A stretch of DNA of 64,000 bases from DASXKD01 sp963734725 (GCA_963734725.1 CAVTIX010000016.1:1-64000), one strand, 5' to 3'. Positions 24,901 to 33,826 are shown, counted from the first letter of the stretch. Notes: generated by a model not told the origin, from the letters alone. Program-made: numbers and translations.

Positions 24901-26466
24901 GTGGACCGGCACGTCCTGGCGATCGACCTGGGCACCTCGGCGCTGAAGGTCGCACTGGTCTCGGTGGCCGGCGAGGTGGTCGCGGCGGAGGAGGAGGCAC
25001 ACCAGGTCCAGCTCCTGCCGGGCGGCGGCGCCGAGCAGGACCCGGAGGGCTGGTGGGCCATGATCACCAGAGTGTCCTCCCGGCTCATGGCCCGCGGCGT
25101 GGTCCCGCCGGACGCGGTCGCCGCGGTCTGCTGCACCGCGCAATGGTCGGGAACGGTGCCGGTGGACCGCAGCGGCCGCCCGGTCCGCAACGCGATCATC
25201 TGGATGGACTCGCGCGGCGCGCCGTACGCGCGGCGCATCACGAGCGGGCCGGTGCGGCTCAGCGGCTACGGCGCGGACAAGCTGGCCCGCTGGATTCGCA
25301 AGACCGCCGGGATCCCCTCGCACTCCGGCAAGGACCCGCTAGCGCACATCCTGTGGCTCAAGCATGAAGAGCCGGAGGCCTACCGCGCCGCCAGCTTGTT
25401 CCTGGAGCCGAAGGACTGGCTGAACCTCCGGCTCACCGGCGAGGCGGCGGCATCGTTCGACTCGATCGCGCTGCACTGGGTCACCGACAACCGGCGCCCG
25501 GGCCAAATCCACTACGACCCGGCGCTGCTGCGGCTGGCCGGAGTTGCCGGCTCGAAGCTGCCCGGGCTGCGGGCGGCGACCGACATCCTGGGGCCGCTGC
25601 TGCCCGGGCCGGCGGCGGAACTCGGCGCCCCGGCCGGCCTTCCGGTGGTCGTCGGTACCCCCGACCTGCACTCGGCGGCGATCGGGTCCGGCGCCACCCG
25701 GGACTTCCAGGCCCACCTCTACGTCGGCACCTCCTCCTGGCTTACCTGCCACGTGCCGTTCAAGCGAACGGACCTGCTGCGGAACATCGCCTCGCTGCCG
25801 TCGCCGATACCCGGCCGGTACTTCGTCGCGGACGAGCAGGAGACGGCCGGGGCGGCGCTGACCTTCCTGCGCGACCGGGTCCTGTTCGACGGCGCCCCGC
25901 CGCCCGGGGCCTACCGGGAGTTCGACCGGATGGCCGCGAGCGTTCCCCCGGGCAGCCACGGGGTGATCTTCACCCCGTGGCTGTACGGCGAGCGGACGCC
26001 GGTGGAGGATCACTTCATGCGCGGCGGGTTCCACAACCTGTCCCTGTCCAGCACCCGCGAGGACCTGGTCCGGGCGGTGTTCGAAGGGGTTGCGCTGAAC
26101 ACCCGGTGGCTGCTTGCCGCGGTGGAGCGGTTCACCCGGCAGCGGCTCGAGCCGATCCGGTTCATCGGTGGCGGCGCCCGGTCCGCCCCGTGGTGCCAGA
26201 TCTTCGCCGACGTGCTCGGCCGGACCATCGAGCCGGTCACCGACCCGGTGAACGCGAACGCCCGGGGCGCGGGCATGCTCGCGGCGGTGGCCCTCGGCGA
26301 ACTCACCTTCGATGAGATCCCCGACCGGGTCACCGTCAGCGCGAGCTACCGGCCAGACCCGCGGACCGCCGGTCTCTACGCCAGGCTCTACGACGAGTTC
26401 GTGGGCCTCTACCGCCGCAACCACAAGGCGCATGCCCGGCTGAACGGCCCGGCCGGGTCGGCGTGA
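24901..26466 (+). CDS. FGGY family carbohydrate kinase (xylulokinase-like)
   Basis: Kinase of 521 residues with both actin-like halves. The N-terminus has AIDLGTSALKVALV (phosphate loop 1), then GAEQDPEGWW, IIWMDSRG, and in the second half VGTPDLHSAAIGSG, FTPWLYGERTP, and RFIGGGARSAPWCQIFADVLG, the FGGY signature and adenosine site. Start is GTG two bases after the lyase stop, so translation is coupled. The sugar or polyol substrate cannot be told from the sequence. Its pairing with a phosphoamine-type lyase is unusual and may define the pathway. Confidence 0.85.
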   Translation: MDRHVLAIDLGTSALKVALVSVAGEVVAAEEEAHQVQLLPGGGAEQDPEGWWAMITRVSSRLMARGVVPPDAVAAVCCTAQWSGTVPVDRSGRPVRNAIIWMDSRGAPYARRITSGPVRLSGYGADKLARWIRKTAGIPSHSGKDPLAHILWLKHEEPEAYRAASLFLEPKDWLNLRLTGEAAASFDSIALHWVTDNRRPGQIHYDPALLRLAGVAGSKLPGLRAATDILGPLLPGPAAELGAPAGLPVVVGTPDLHSAAIGSGATRDFQAHLYVGTSSWLTCHVPFKRTDLLRNIASLPSPIPGRYFVADEQETAGAALTFLRDRVLFDGAPPPGAYREFDRMAASVPPGSHGVIFTPWLYGERTPVEDHFMRGGFHNLSLSSTREDLVRAVFEGVALNTRWLLAAVERFTRQRLEPIRFIGGGARSAPWCQIFADVLGRTIEPVTDPVNANARGAGMLAAVALGELTFDEIPDRVTVSASYRPDPRTAGLYARLYDEFVGLYRRNHKAHARLNGPAGSA

Positions 26467-26549
26467 CCCGGTCTACCACCGGCGGCCAGGTCCCCGCCGT
26501 CCGCCCTCGTAGTCTCGGAGGAGGCCAACAGGCCGGAGGGAGGCGGGCG

Positions 26550-27980
26550 ATGGCTGAGGACCGGGCGCCGGGGCTGTTCGCGCCGGAGCGCCGGGCGCTG
26601 ACCGCCGGCCTGGTCCTCACGATCACCTTCGTCGCGTCGGAGGCGCTGGCGGTGGTGACGGTGATGCCGGTCGCCGCGCACGACCTGGGCGGCCTGCGCC
26701 TGTACGGCTGGGTTTTCAGCGGGTTCATGCTGGGCAGCGTGATCGGCATCGTGCTGGCTGGCCGGGAGGCCGACCGGCGCGGGCCGGCGGCGCCGTTCGT
26801 GGCCGGGCTCCTGCTGTTCGGCGCCGGGCTGGCTATCGCGGGCCTGGCCCCGGCGATGGGAGTGCTGGTCGCGGGGCGGGTGCTGCAGGGCATGGGCGCC
26901 GGCGCGGTCCCGTCGGTCGCCTACGCCGCGATCGGGCGCAGCTTCACCGGCCCGCTCCGAGCCAGGATGATGGCCGTGCTGTCCACCGCGTGGGTCCTGC
27001 CGGGACTGGCCGGGCCGGCGCTGGCCGCCGAGGTGGCGCGCGCGTTCGGATGGCGCTGGGTATTCCTCGGCCTGCTGCCGGTGGTGGCGGTCGCCGGATC
27101 GATCGCCGTGCCCGCGCTGATCCGCCTCGGCCCGCCCGGCGCCCCCGGCGCCGAGGAGCACCGGCTGATCGACGCCCTGCGCACGGCCGCTGGGGCCACG
27201 CTGCTGCTGGCCGGGCTCACCCTGGCGGCCGGTTCCGGCCAGGTGCTGGCCGGCTGTGCCCTGATCCTGGCGGGCGCCCTGACCGGGCTGCCCGCGCTGC
27301 GCCGGCTGCTGCCGCCCGGCACGCTGACCGTGCGCCCCGGGCTGCCCGCGACGATCCTCACCCGGGGCCTGCTGACGTTCACGTTCTTCGGCGCCGACGC
27401 GTACGTGACGCTGGCCGTCACCGCGATCCGCCATCGCAGCCCGGCGTTCGCCGGCCTCGCCGTCACCGGCGCCACGCTGTCCTGGACCGCGGGCGCCTGG
27501 GTTCAGGCCCGGCTCAACGAAAAGTGGGAAGGGCGGCGGCTGATCCGGACCGGCCTGGTGATCGTGCTGGCCGGCATCGCCGGGATGACGCTGGCGCTGC
27601 GGCCGACCGTCCCCGCTTGGGCGGCCGTGGCCGCGTGGACCGTGGGGGGCCTGGGCATGGGGCTGGCCTACGCGCCAATCTCGCTGATGATGCTGCGGAA
27701 CGCGCCGCCGGGCCAGGAGGGGCGGACCTCGGCGTCGCTGAACCTGGCCGACGTGCTCGGCATCGCGATCGGCATCGGCGTGGGCGGCGCGGCGGTGGCG
27801 GCCGGCGCGGGCGGCCACCTGAGCCTGGGCATCACGGTCGCGTTCGCCGCCGCGGCAGCGGCCGGGGTCACGGCGCTGGTGGTCTCCCACCAGCTGCCGG
27901 ACACCATCACCCCCGCTCCGCCCCCGGTTCCCCAGCCGGTGCCCGCCCCGGCGCCCGACGAGGCCCCGCCGCGCGGATAG
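26550..27980 (+). CDS. MFS transporter (DHA-type exporter)
   Basis: Transporter of about 476 residues with twelve to fourteen hydrophobic segments. SGFMLGSVIGIVLAGREADRRGPAAP contains the loop 2-3 motif (GxxADRxG) and GRVLQGMGAGAVPSVAYAAIG the motif of drug-proton antiporters. Start ATG 26550 follows GGAGGGAGGCGGG; the frame opens earlier at 26463 without support. The C-terminal tail is rich in proline and overlaps the 3' end of the convergent Lrp gene by about 75 bases. Possibly the last gene of the lyase/kinase operon. Confidence 0.82.
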   Translation: MAEDRAPGLFAPERRALTAGLVLTITFVASEALAVVTVMPVAAHDLGGLRLYGWVFSGFMLGSVIGIVLAGREADRRGPAAPFVAGLLLFGAGLAIAGLAPAMGVLVAGRVLQGMGAGAVPSVAYAAIGRSFTGPLRARMMAVLSTAWVLPGLAGPALAAEVARAFGWRWVFLGLLPVVAVAGSIAVPALIRLGPPGAPGAEEHRLIDALRTAAGATLLLAGLTLAAGSGQVLAGCALILAGALTGLPALRRLLPPGTLTVRPGLPATILTRGLLTFTFFGADAYVTLAVTAIRHRSPAFAGLAVTGATLSWTAGAWVQARLNEKWEGRRLIRTGLVIVLAGIAGMTLALRPTVPAWAAVAAWTVGGLGMGLAYAPISLMMLRNAPPGQEGRTSASLNLADVLGIAIGIGVGGAAVAAGAGGHLSLGITVAFAAAAAAGVTALVVSHQLPDTITPAPPPVPQPVPAPAPDEAPPRG

Positions 27981-28497
27981 CGGCGGGCGCCCGGCGGCGC
28001 CGGCGGGGCGGCGGCTGATCGGGGGGCGGCACGGTCGCCGCGACCGGCAGCCGGGACGGGGGCTTGATCTCCGCCAGCCGCAGGTAGGTGACCAGCCGCT
28101 GGCCGCCCCGGGTGGCCAGGCTGGCCAGCACCTCCTGCAAGTCGGCGACGTCGCGGGCCACGGCGGTGATCACGTAGTCCATCTCGCCGGCCACGTTGTC
28201 CGCGGCGATGATCTGCGGCAGCGCGCGGAGTTGGTCGTCGAAGATGCGGGTGGACCGCGCGTCGTGCCGGCTGAGCGACGCAGTCACGTACACCTGCAGC
28301 GGAAACCCGGCCGCGACGGGGTCGAGCTGGGCGCTGATGATGCGGATGACGCCGGACTCCTTCAGCCGGCGGACGCGGTGCAAGGTGGCCGCCGGGGACA
28401 GACCCACCAGCCGGGCCAGCTCAACGTTCGTGCAGTCCGCGTCGGCCTGCAGCGCAGTAAGCAGCCCGACGTCAATTTCGTCAAGTTCAACGGCCAT
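27907..28497 (-). CDS. Lrp/AsnC family transcriptional regulator
   Basis: Protein of 196 residues. The N-terminal winged helix has LDEIDVGLLTALQADADC, then NVELARLVGLSPAATLHRVRRL, the typical Lrp/AsnC DNA-binding motif; residues 60-150 form the RAM-type effector domain (GEMDYVITAVARDVADLQEVL). The last ~45 residues are Pro/Arg/Ala-rich, exceed the family's normal ~150 and overlap the convergent MFS gene, so they may be a run-on tail. ATG 28497 has no ribosome site but lies 11 bases from a TATAAT box, suggesting a leaderless mRNA. It faces an EamA transporter, its likely target. Confidence 0.88.
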   Translation of the reverse strand: MAVELDEIDVGLLTALQADADCTNVELARLVGLSPAATLHRVRRLKESGVIRIISAQLDPVAAGFPLQVYVTASLSRHDARSTRIFDDQLRALPQIIAADNVAGEMDYVITAVARDVADLQEVLASLATRGGQRLVTYLRLAEIKPPSRLPVAATVPPPDQPPPRRRRRAPAAIRAAGPRRAPGRAPAGEPGAERG

Positions 28498-28520
28498 ATT
28501 ACAATATATTATATAGCTAA
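28496..28520 (-). promoter_or_regulatory. A/T-rich promoter/operator of the Lrp-EamA pair
   Basis: A 25-base block, nearly all A and T, interrupts the GC-rich sequence between the two divergent genes. On the minus strand TATAAT (28513-28508) is a consensus -10 box placed so that transcription would start within a few bases of the Lrp ATG. The block also contains the palindrome AATATATT. Lrp-type autoregulation here is inferred. Confidence 0.45.
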
Positions 28521-28568
28521 GATGGCCAACAGGCCAAATTCTGCATATGCAGGAGCGACTATGGCTGC

Positions 28569-30113
28569 ATGAACAGCAACCGTCGCACCTTCACCGCGCT
28601 CATCAGCGCCGGGCTGCTCTGGGGCACCACGGTGCCGTTGTCCAAGCTGGCCCTGCACTGGCTCCCGCCGGGCTGGCTCACCGTCGTCCGATTCGCCGTT
28701 GCCGCCGCGATCTTGCTGCCGGCCGCGCGCCACCAGTTGCGGGCCGCGTTCCGGCCAGCGGTGCTGGCCTCCGGGGCGCTCGGCTACGGCGCGACCGTCG
28801 CCGTGCAGAACGCCGGGATCACCCGGACCAGCGTCACCCATGCTGCCCTGCTGATCGGCACGGTCCCGGTGCTGGTCGCGATCATCGCGGCGGTGTGGCA
28901 CCGCACCGTGGCGCGCCCGGTGGCCTGGGCGGGCTTCGCGCTATCGCTGGCCGGCGTCGGCCTGGTCACCGGCGGCAGCGGCGGCGGGGCGAGCGCCGCC
29001 GGGGACGCGCTTGTGCTCGCATCGCTGCTGCTGTCGGCCACGTTCACCGTGGCCCAGGCCAGGCTGCTGCACGGCCAGGACCCGATCGCCTTGACCGCCG
29101 TGCAGTTCCTGGGCGCCGCCCTGGCCGTGCTGCCGTTCGCAGCGGTCACCGAGGCCGGGCCGGCCATGCCCGGCACGGCCGGCCCGATCTTGGCCACCGC
29201 GGCGCTGGCGGTCGGCGGCACGCTATTGCCGTTCGCCCTGTTCGCCTACGCGCAGAGCCGGGTGCCCGCCGAGGTGGCCGGCGCCTTCCTTAACATCGAG
29301 CCGCTGGTCGGGGCCATCGCTGGCGCGGTGTTCTTCGCTAACCCGGCCGGGCCGGAGCAGCTCACCGGCGGGCTGGCCATACTCGCGGGCATCGCGCTGA
29401 GCAGCCTGCCGCTGCTGGCTGGCGGGCGCGCGGCGCGGCGCGGGTCACCGAGTGACCCAGTCACCGTCCCGCATGAGATCGCGGCCGACCAGCTCGTTGA
29501 CCTCGCGCCAGGCCTGGACGCGCCGCAGGCGGATGTGGAAGTAGGCGTATTCGGTCAGCTCGCGCGGGTCGAAGCCGGTCTTGTCAGCGAAGGCGTCACC
29601 TGCGGCGGCCGGAATGTCGGCCGCCGCGGTCACCGCCTGCACGGTCCCCTCGATCAGCACCAGGTCGCGGGTCGGGCCGATGCCCAGCCGGACCTTGCCC
29701 GTGGCCTGCAGGTTGCGGCTGGTCGGGCTGGCGGCCGGGGTCGCTATCAGCACGGTGGCGCCGTCCCACAGGAACGACAGCGGCACCATGTGGGGGGCGC
29801 CGCTGCCCGGGTCGGCCGTGGCCACCCACGCGTCGGTGTCGCGCTCGAGCCGGCGCAGCGTGTCGGCCTTGCGCTGCTGCGGGGTCCGGGCGGGCGGGAT
29901 CATCGGCGCAGCCTCCAGATTGCCGGGTCGCGGTCAGCCCCAGGCGCCGGCCACCTGCTGGGCGGCGGCGTCGCGGCGGCTGTCGACATTGGTGGTAGCG
30001 ATCATGAGGATCGAGGCCGCGAGGCCCCGCTCATGGTAGTCCCGGGCGGTCGCGGGGTTCGTCATCCGTGCCCGCCTGAGTGCCTCTCGCCGGAATGCGC
30101 GGATGCCGCCTGA
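28569..30113 (+). CDS. EamA/DMT family transporter with antisense run-on C-terminus
   Basis: Residues 1 to about 290 are a complete EamA transporter: ten hydrophobic segments in two repeats, with GLLWGTTVPLSKLAL at the start of the first and LLLSATFTVAQARLL at the start of the second. The family usually ends there (near 29440), but the frame stays open for another ~220 residues across the antisense of the PPOX gene; that part is Arg/Gly/His-rich and unlike any transporter. The AGGAG ahead fits better a three-codon frame ATG-GCT-GCA-TGA at 28561 whose stop overlaps this ATG. Likely amino-acid or metabolite exporter under the divergent Lrp regulator. Confidence 0.75.
   Translation: MNSNRRTFTALISAGLLWGTTVPLSKLALHWLPPGWLTVVRFAVAAAILLPAARHQLRAAFRPAVLASGALGYGATVAVQNAGITRTSVTHAALLIGTVPVLVAIIAAVWHRTVARPVAWAGFALSLAGVGLVTGGSGGGASAAGDALVLASLLLSATFTVAQARLLHGQDPIALTAVQFLGAALAVLPFAAVTEAGPAMPGTAGPILATAALAVGGTLLPFALFAYAQSRVPAEVAGAFLNIEPLVGAIAGAVFFANPAGPEQLTGGLAILAGIALSSLPLLAGGRAARRGSPSDPVTVPHEIAADQLVDLAPGLDAPQADVEVGVFGQLARVEAGLVSEGVTCGGRNVGRRGHRLHGPLDQHQVAGRADAQPDLARGLQVAAGRAGGRGRYQHGGAVPQERQRHHVGGAAARVGRGHPRVGVALEPAQRVGLALLRGPGGRDHRRSLQIAGSRSAPGAGHLLGGGVAAAVDIGGSDHEDRGREAPLMVVPGGRGVRHPCPPECLSPECADAA
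29445..29903 (-). CDS. Pyridoxamine 5'-phosphate oxidase-like (PPOX) flavin-binding protein
   Basis: Protein of 152 residues with the split-barrel flavin fold of the PPOX/F420-binding superfamily: DTDAWVATADPGSGAPHMVPLSFLWDGATVLIAT at the start supplies the first strands and cofactor-phosphate contact, and NLQATGKVRLGIGPTRDLVLIEGTV the next. Could use FMN or F420; actinobacteria have many F420-dependent members. It overlaps, in antisense, the extended EamA frame. Start at 29903 fits family length. Confidence 0.8.
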   Translation of the reverse strand: MIPPARTPQQRKADTLRRLERDTDAWVATADPGSGAPHMVPLSFLWDGATVLIATPAASPTSRNLQATGKVRLGIGPTRDLVLIEGTVQAVTAAADIPAAAGDAFADKTGFDPRELTEYAYFHIRLRRVQAWREVNELVGRDLMRDGDWVTR

Positions 30114-30166
30114 CCCGTGAGGGCCGCATCCGGCCTGCCGTGGTCACACATGCCACGTTCCGCCGG

Positions 30167-33100
30167 TCATTTGGTATGACAGCCTGTGACGGAGGTATGT
30201 GACGGATGGAAACCCACGACTGGCTGGCGGAGCGGTTCGAGGAGCACCGTACCCACCTGAGGGCCGTGGCCTACCGGATCCTGGGCTCGATCAGCGACGC
30301 AGACGACGCCGTCCAGGAGGCTTGGCTGCGGCTGGCCCGCTCGGACTCCAGCCAGGTGGAGAACCTGGGAGGGCGCGCCAGGGCCGCCAGGCTCGCGCTC
30401 ATCAACGGGGTCACCGGGGCGGTGTGGGCGGCCGGCGGTCGGCCACGGGTGGTCTTCACCTTCACCCTCACCGGCGGGAAGATCACCGAGATCGACCTGC
30501 TCGGCGACCCCGGCACGCTGGAGCAGTTCGATCTGGTCACCCTGCCGGGCTGACCCGCCGGCGGGTATGGCCGCCGGGCCGCCGCCCCGCGCCACCGGCC
30601 GGCCTTGCCCCGGCCGGAGTCGTGCGTGATCCGGCGGTTCCGCGGTTAACGAGGCCCATTTGATCAGCCCAAGCGTGGCGGCCCGGGTAGCGGCCGCGCG
30701 GCGGGTCGGCGAGTCCAGCTTGGCCAGCACCGCTGACACGTGATGGTTGACGGTCTTGACCGAGATGAACAGCTTCTGGGCGATCTCCGCGTTGGTGTGC
30801 CTGGCGCAGATCAGCTCAAGGACCTCACGCTCGCGCCGGGTCAGCCCGAGCGGGTGCTTCCGCGTCGCCGTGCGGGGCCCGGCCGGGATCGACCGGATGG
30901 CGAGCCGGCGCATCTTCTGCCGGGTGAGCCGGACCGTGGCCGACGCGCCGAGGTCGATGAAGGTCCACAGCGCCTTGCGCAGCGGGGCCTCGTCAGCAGA
31001 TCCGAGCAACGCCAGCGCGGCCTCGTAGGGGCAGCCAAGCTCGGTCCACAGACGGGCCGCGCCGGCCCGGTCGCCGGCGAGCTGAAGCCGGTAGGGCGCG
31101 GCGAGCTCACCGCGTGGTGGCCGGGCCGAGCCGGTGCGCCGCAGCCAGACCGCGACCGCCCCCTGCTCCCAGCTGTCGCAGCCGTCGGCAACAGCGTCGG
31201 CCAGCTCGGCTTCGCGGCGGGCTTCAGCCAGCTTGCCTTCCAGCCAGAACGCCTCGGCGCGGGCCAGCCGCAACGGAACGATCAACTGCGGCTCACCGGA
31301 CCCCTCGGCGTAGCCGATGCCTTCATCGAGACACTCCCAGGCCCCGGGTTCGCCCCGGCGCGCCAGGATCGTGCCGAGCCGGTGCAGCGAGCAGAGCCGG
31401 ATGCTGGGGGACGGGCCTCCCTGGTGCAGCAGCTCACGGCAGAGGGCCACGGCCTCGTCCCAGCGGCCCGTCCGCTCCAGGACGCTGGTCCGCTCGCTGC
31501 GCAAACAGGTTGAGTAGCTGGTGATGTCGTGGTCGTCGCAGTAGGTCATTCCCGGGATGAAATACCGCTCGGCTGTGGCCCAGTTCCGGTCTGCGGCATA
31601 GCAGGCGTGCAGGTTCACGTAGGCCCGGGCCACCTCGGCCTCGTGCCGGCCGGCCAGCGCGATGTCCAGGGACTGGCGCAGCGTGTCGGCCCACTCCCCG
31701 CCGGTCCCGTGGACGGCGCACGCCTCGGTGTTCAGCGCGCTGCTCAGCACCTTGGTCAGGCCCAGCGGCCAGGCGATCGCCTGCGCCCGGCGGGCCAGCT
31801 CGATCGCGTCCTGGTTGACGCCGCGCATCATCCACATCGACGCCAGGGTGGCGTACGCCCAGGCCAGCTCGGCGGTGGGGCCCAGCGGTTCGAGCAGGGC
31901 GAGGGCATCCCGCGCAGCGGCGATCCCTGCGGGGCCCCGGCTCAGTGAGCCCAGCGCGGCGGCGATCCAGCGGAGCGTATCGCCCTCACGCAGCCGGTCA
32001 CCTACCTCGCGCCACAGGGTGAGCGCGCGCTCGCGGGCGTCGGCCGCTTCCGGCCAGCGGTCCAGCAGCGATGCTTCGTACGCGAAACCGTCATACAGGC
32101 CGGCCACCGCAGCGGGATCGGCCGGATCTGCGAAGCGGAGTGCCCGCTCGAACTGGGCGGCCGCCTCGCGGTGCGAGGCGAGCGCGGCGGCCCGTCGGGC
32201 GGCCGCGGACGCATAGCGCAGCGCCGCCGGCCCATCGCCAGCGGCCTCCGCGTGGAACGCCATCTGGGCATCGTCGTCGCAGCCGAGGGCCTGCAGCGAC
32301 GCCAGGATCCGCGCGTGGATGGCGCTACACCGGTGGGCGCCCACCGCGCCCTCCACCGCGAGCCGCGCAATCTCATGACGGAACTGCAGCGCCATGCCAT
32401 CGACCGTGAGCAGCCCGGATGCCAAGAGCTCATCGATCGCCGGTGCTGCGCCGCCGGTGACCGACTCCAGCAGCGCAAGCTCGATCCGGGTGCCGATCAG
32501 GGCCGCCGCATCCAGCACAGCCCGCGCGTCGCTGCCCAGCCGCGCGGCCCGGGCCAGCACCGCGTCCCGGGCGGACTCAGGCACCTCGCCCATCCCAGCC
32601 TGCACGGCCTGGCTGACATAGAACGGGTTGCCGCCGGTCAGCCGGTACAGCGCGGCGGGATCGAGGCCGCTCCCGTCGGCCAGCACCGCCACCGCGGCCG
32701 GGGTGAGCGGCGGGAGGACGACGCGCCGGACGCACTGCTGGGTGGCCAGGTCGCCCAGCGCGATCTGCAGCGGATCCATGGCGCGCAGGCCCTCGTCCCG
32801 GTAGGTCGCCAGTAGCAGGACCCGGATGTCCCGGATCCGCCTGCCGAGGAAACGGAGCAGGTCGATGGTGGCCTCATCGGCCCAGTGGACGTCCTCCACG
32901 ACCAGCACGTGCAGTTCGCCCGGCGCGCCAACCTGCCGCAGCAAGGCGCTGAACAGCTCTTCGCGGGGAGCGTCAGCCCGGCACAGCTCCAGCAGCTCGC
33001 CCCCGAGCTTGCTGGCTATGTCGAACAGCGGGCCGAGCGGCCGCGGGGTGAACAGGCCGTCACAAGCCCCCCAGTACCAGGTGGCCTCCGGCAGGCCACG

Positions 33101-33238
33101 CTCCAGCTGCTCGACCAGCGCCGACTTGCCGACACCAGCCTCCCCGGCGATGAGCACCAGCCGGCCATCCCCCAGCCGCGCCTCCCCCGCGTACTCCGCC
33201 AGTGAGGCCAGCTGCGTATCTCGTTCCAACAACGGCAT
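30167..33238 (-). CDS. LuxR family regulator with AAA ATPase domain (LAL type)
   Basis: Large regulator. Walker A IAGEAGVGKSALVEQL lies near residue 30, Walker B LVVEDVHWADE near 125, followed by a long helical/TPR-like middle part, and a LuxR helix-turn-helix (LTRREREVLELICARHTNAE then SVKTVNHHVSAVLAKL) at about residues 800-860. The family normally stops soon after, near 30620, but the frame continues antisense through the sigma-factor fragment to 30167; those last ~150 residues are probably not functional. ATG 33238 is preceded by GGGGGA at good spacing. ATP and an unknown ligand would control DNA binding; targets unknown. Confidence 0.85.
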   Translation of the reverse strand: MPLLERDTQLASLAEYAGEARLGDGRLVLIAGEAGVGKSALVEQLERGLPEATWYWGACDGLFTPRPLGPLFDIASKLGGELLELCRADAPREELFSALLRQVGAPGELHVLVVEDVHWADEATIDLLRFLGRRIRDIRVLLLATYRDEGLRAMDPLQIALGDLATQQCVRRVVLPPLTPAAVAVLADGSGLDPAALYRLTGGNPFYVSQAVQAGMGEVPESARDAVLARAARLGSDARAVLDAAALIGTRIELALLESVTGGAAPAIDELLASGLLTVDGMALQFRHEIARLAVEGAVGAHRCSAIHARILASLQALGCDDDAQMAFHAEAAGDGPAALRYASAAARRAAALASHREAAAQFERALRFADPADPAAVAGLYDGFAYEASLLDRWPEAADARERALTLWREVGDRLREGDTLRWIAAALGSLSRGPAGIAAARDALALLEPLGPTAELAWAYATLASMWMMRGVNQDAIELARRAQAIAWPLGLTKVLSSALNTEACAVHGTGGEWADTLRQSLDIALAGRHEAEVARAYVNLHACYAADRNWATAERYFIPGMTYCDDHDITSYSTCLRSERTSVLERTGRWDEAVALCRELLHQGGPSPSIRLCSLHRLGTILARRGEPGAWECLDEGIGYAEGSGEPQLIVPLRLARAEAFWLEGKLAEARREAELADAVADGCDSWEQGAVAVWLRRTGSARPPRGELAAPYRLQLAGDRAGAARLWTELGCPYEAALALLGSADEAPLRKALWTFIDLGASATVRLTRQKMRRLAIRSIPAGPRTATRKHPLGLTRREREVLELICARHTNAEIAQKLFISVKTVNHHVSAVLAKLDSPTRRAAATRAATLGLIKWASLTAEPPDHARLRPGQGRPVARGGGPAAIPAGGSARQGDQIELLQRAGVAEQVDLGDLPAGEGEGEDHPWPTAGRPHRPGDPVDEREPGGPGAPSQVLHLAGVRAGQPQPSLLDGVVCVADRAQDPVGHGPQVGTVLLEPLRQPVVGFHPSHTSVTGCHTK
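30206..30553 (+). CDS. Internally deleted SigJ-like ECF sigma factor
   Basis: Short protein of 115 residues. Residues 1-52 match region 2 of SigJ-type (ECF41-like) sigma factors (LAERFEEHRTHLRAVAYRIL, SDADDAVQEAWLRL). Residues 56-115 match the end of the SnoaL-like C-terminal domain of the same family (ARLALINGVTGAV, VVFTFTLTGGKITEIDLL). Region 4 and about 180 residues in between are missing, yet the frame is intact, so an in-frame deletion is likely. Without region 4 it cannot recognise a -35 box. GGAGG upstream of ATG 30206 is a usable ribosome site. It is antisense to the run-on end of the LuxR gene. Confidence 0.65.
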   Translation: METHDWLAERFEEHRTHLRAVAYRILGSISDADDAVQEAWLRLARSDSSQVENLGGRARAARLALINGVTGAVWAAGGRPRVVFTFTLTGGKITEIDLLGDPGTLEQFDLVTLPG

Positions 33239-33466
33239 GACGTCAATCCCCCGTATCCAAGCTCGTTGACTACCTGGCATAACGCTGGCACAGGGCCACT
33301 GGTTCAGCCTGGGTAACCGGGGCCGGGGATCTGGGCAGCCTCGCGGTGAATCTGGGCAGCCCGCGGTGAAATCTGGGGCGCTGCTCCCGATCCGGCGCAG
33401 CAGCCTGCCGCCATACGTTCGTGCAGGCCCGGTAACCAGGCCGGACGTTCAAAGGAGCAACCCGAC

Positions 33467-33694
33467 ATGAGCTTTCCCTACATCCCCACGGCGCTGGCCT
33501 ACGAGCGGCAGAACACGCTGCTGGAGGAGGCGCAAACCGCCCGCCGGGCCAGGCAAGCACGGGCGTATCGCCGTGCGCACGGCACGCGGGCCATCCACGG
33601 ATCATCGTTTCGCTGGATGCCAGGCCGGCTGGCGTCAGCGTGGCGCCGCCTGGTCTCTTCGCAGCCGCGATCCAGGTCTGAGGCAACCGGCTAG
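33467..33694 (+). CDS. Small basic protein, hypothetical
   Basis: Frame of 75 residues behind a strong AAAGGAG ribosome site eight to nine bases from ATG. The sequence MSFPYIPTALAYERQNTLLE is followed by an Arg/Ala-rich helix (ARRARQARAYRRAHG). No domain recognised. It is divergent from the LuxR regulator and could be its target; small basic proteins of this type are often found beside such regulators, but no function can be given. Confidence 0.55.
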   Translation: MSFPYIPTALAYERQNTLLEEAQTARRARQARAYRRAHGTRAIHGSSFRWMPGRLASAWRRLVSSQPRSRSEATG

Positions 33695-33826
33695 CCGATC
33701 GTGCAGCGCGACCGTTCCGTGGTGATCGCCCGAGAGATCCGGCCCGCCGGCGCCCTCGGACAGCCGCGGAACACTGAACTGGACTCACCTTGTTCCGCCA
33801 GGCCCCGGTTCATCGCTGGAGAGGCT

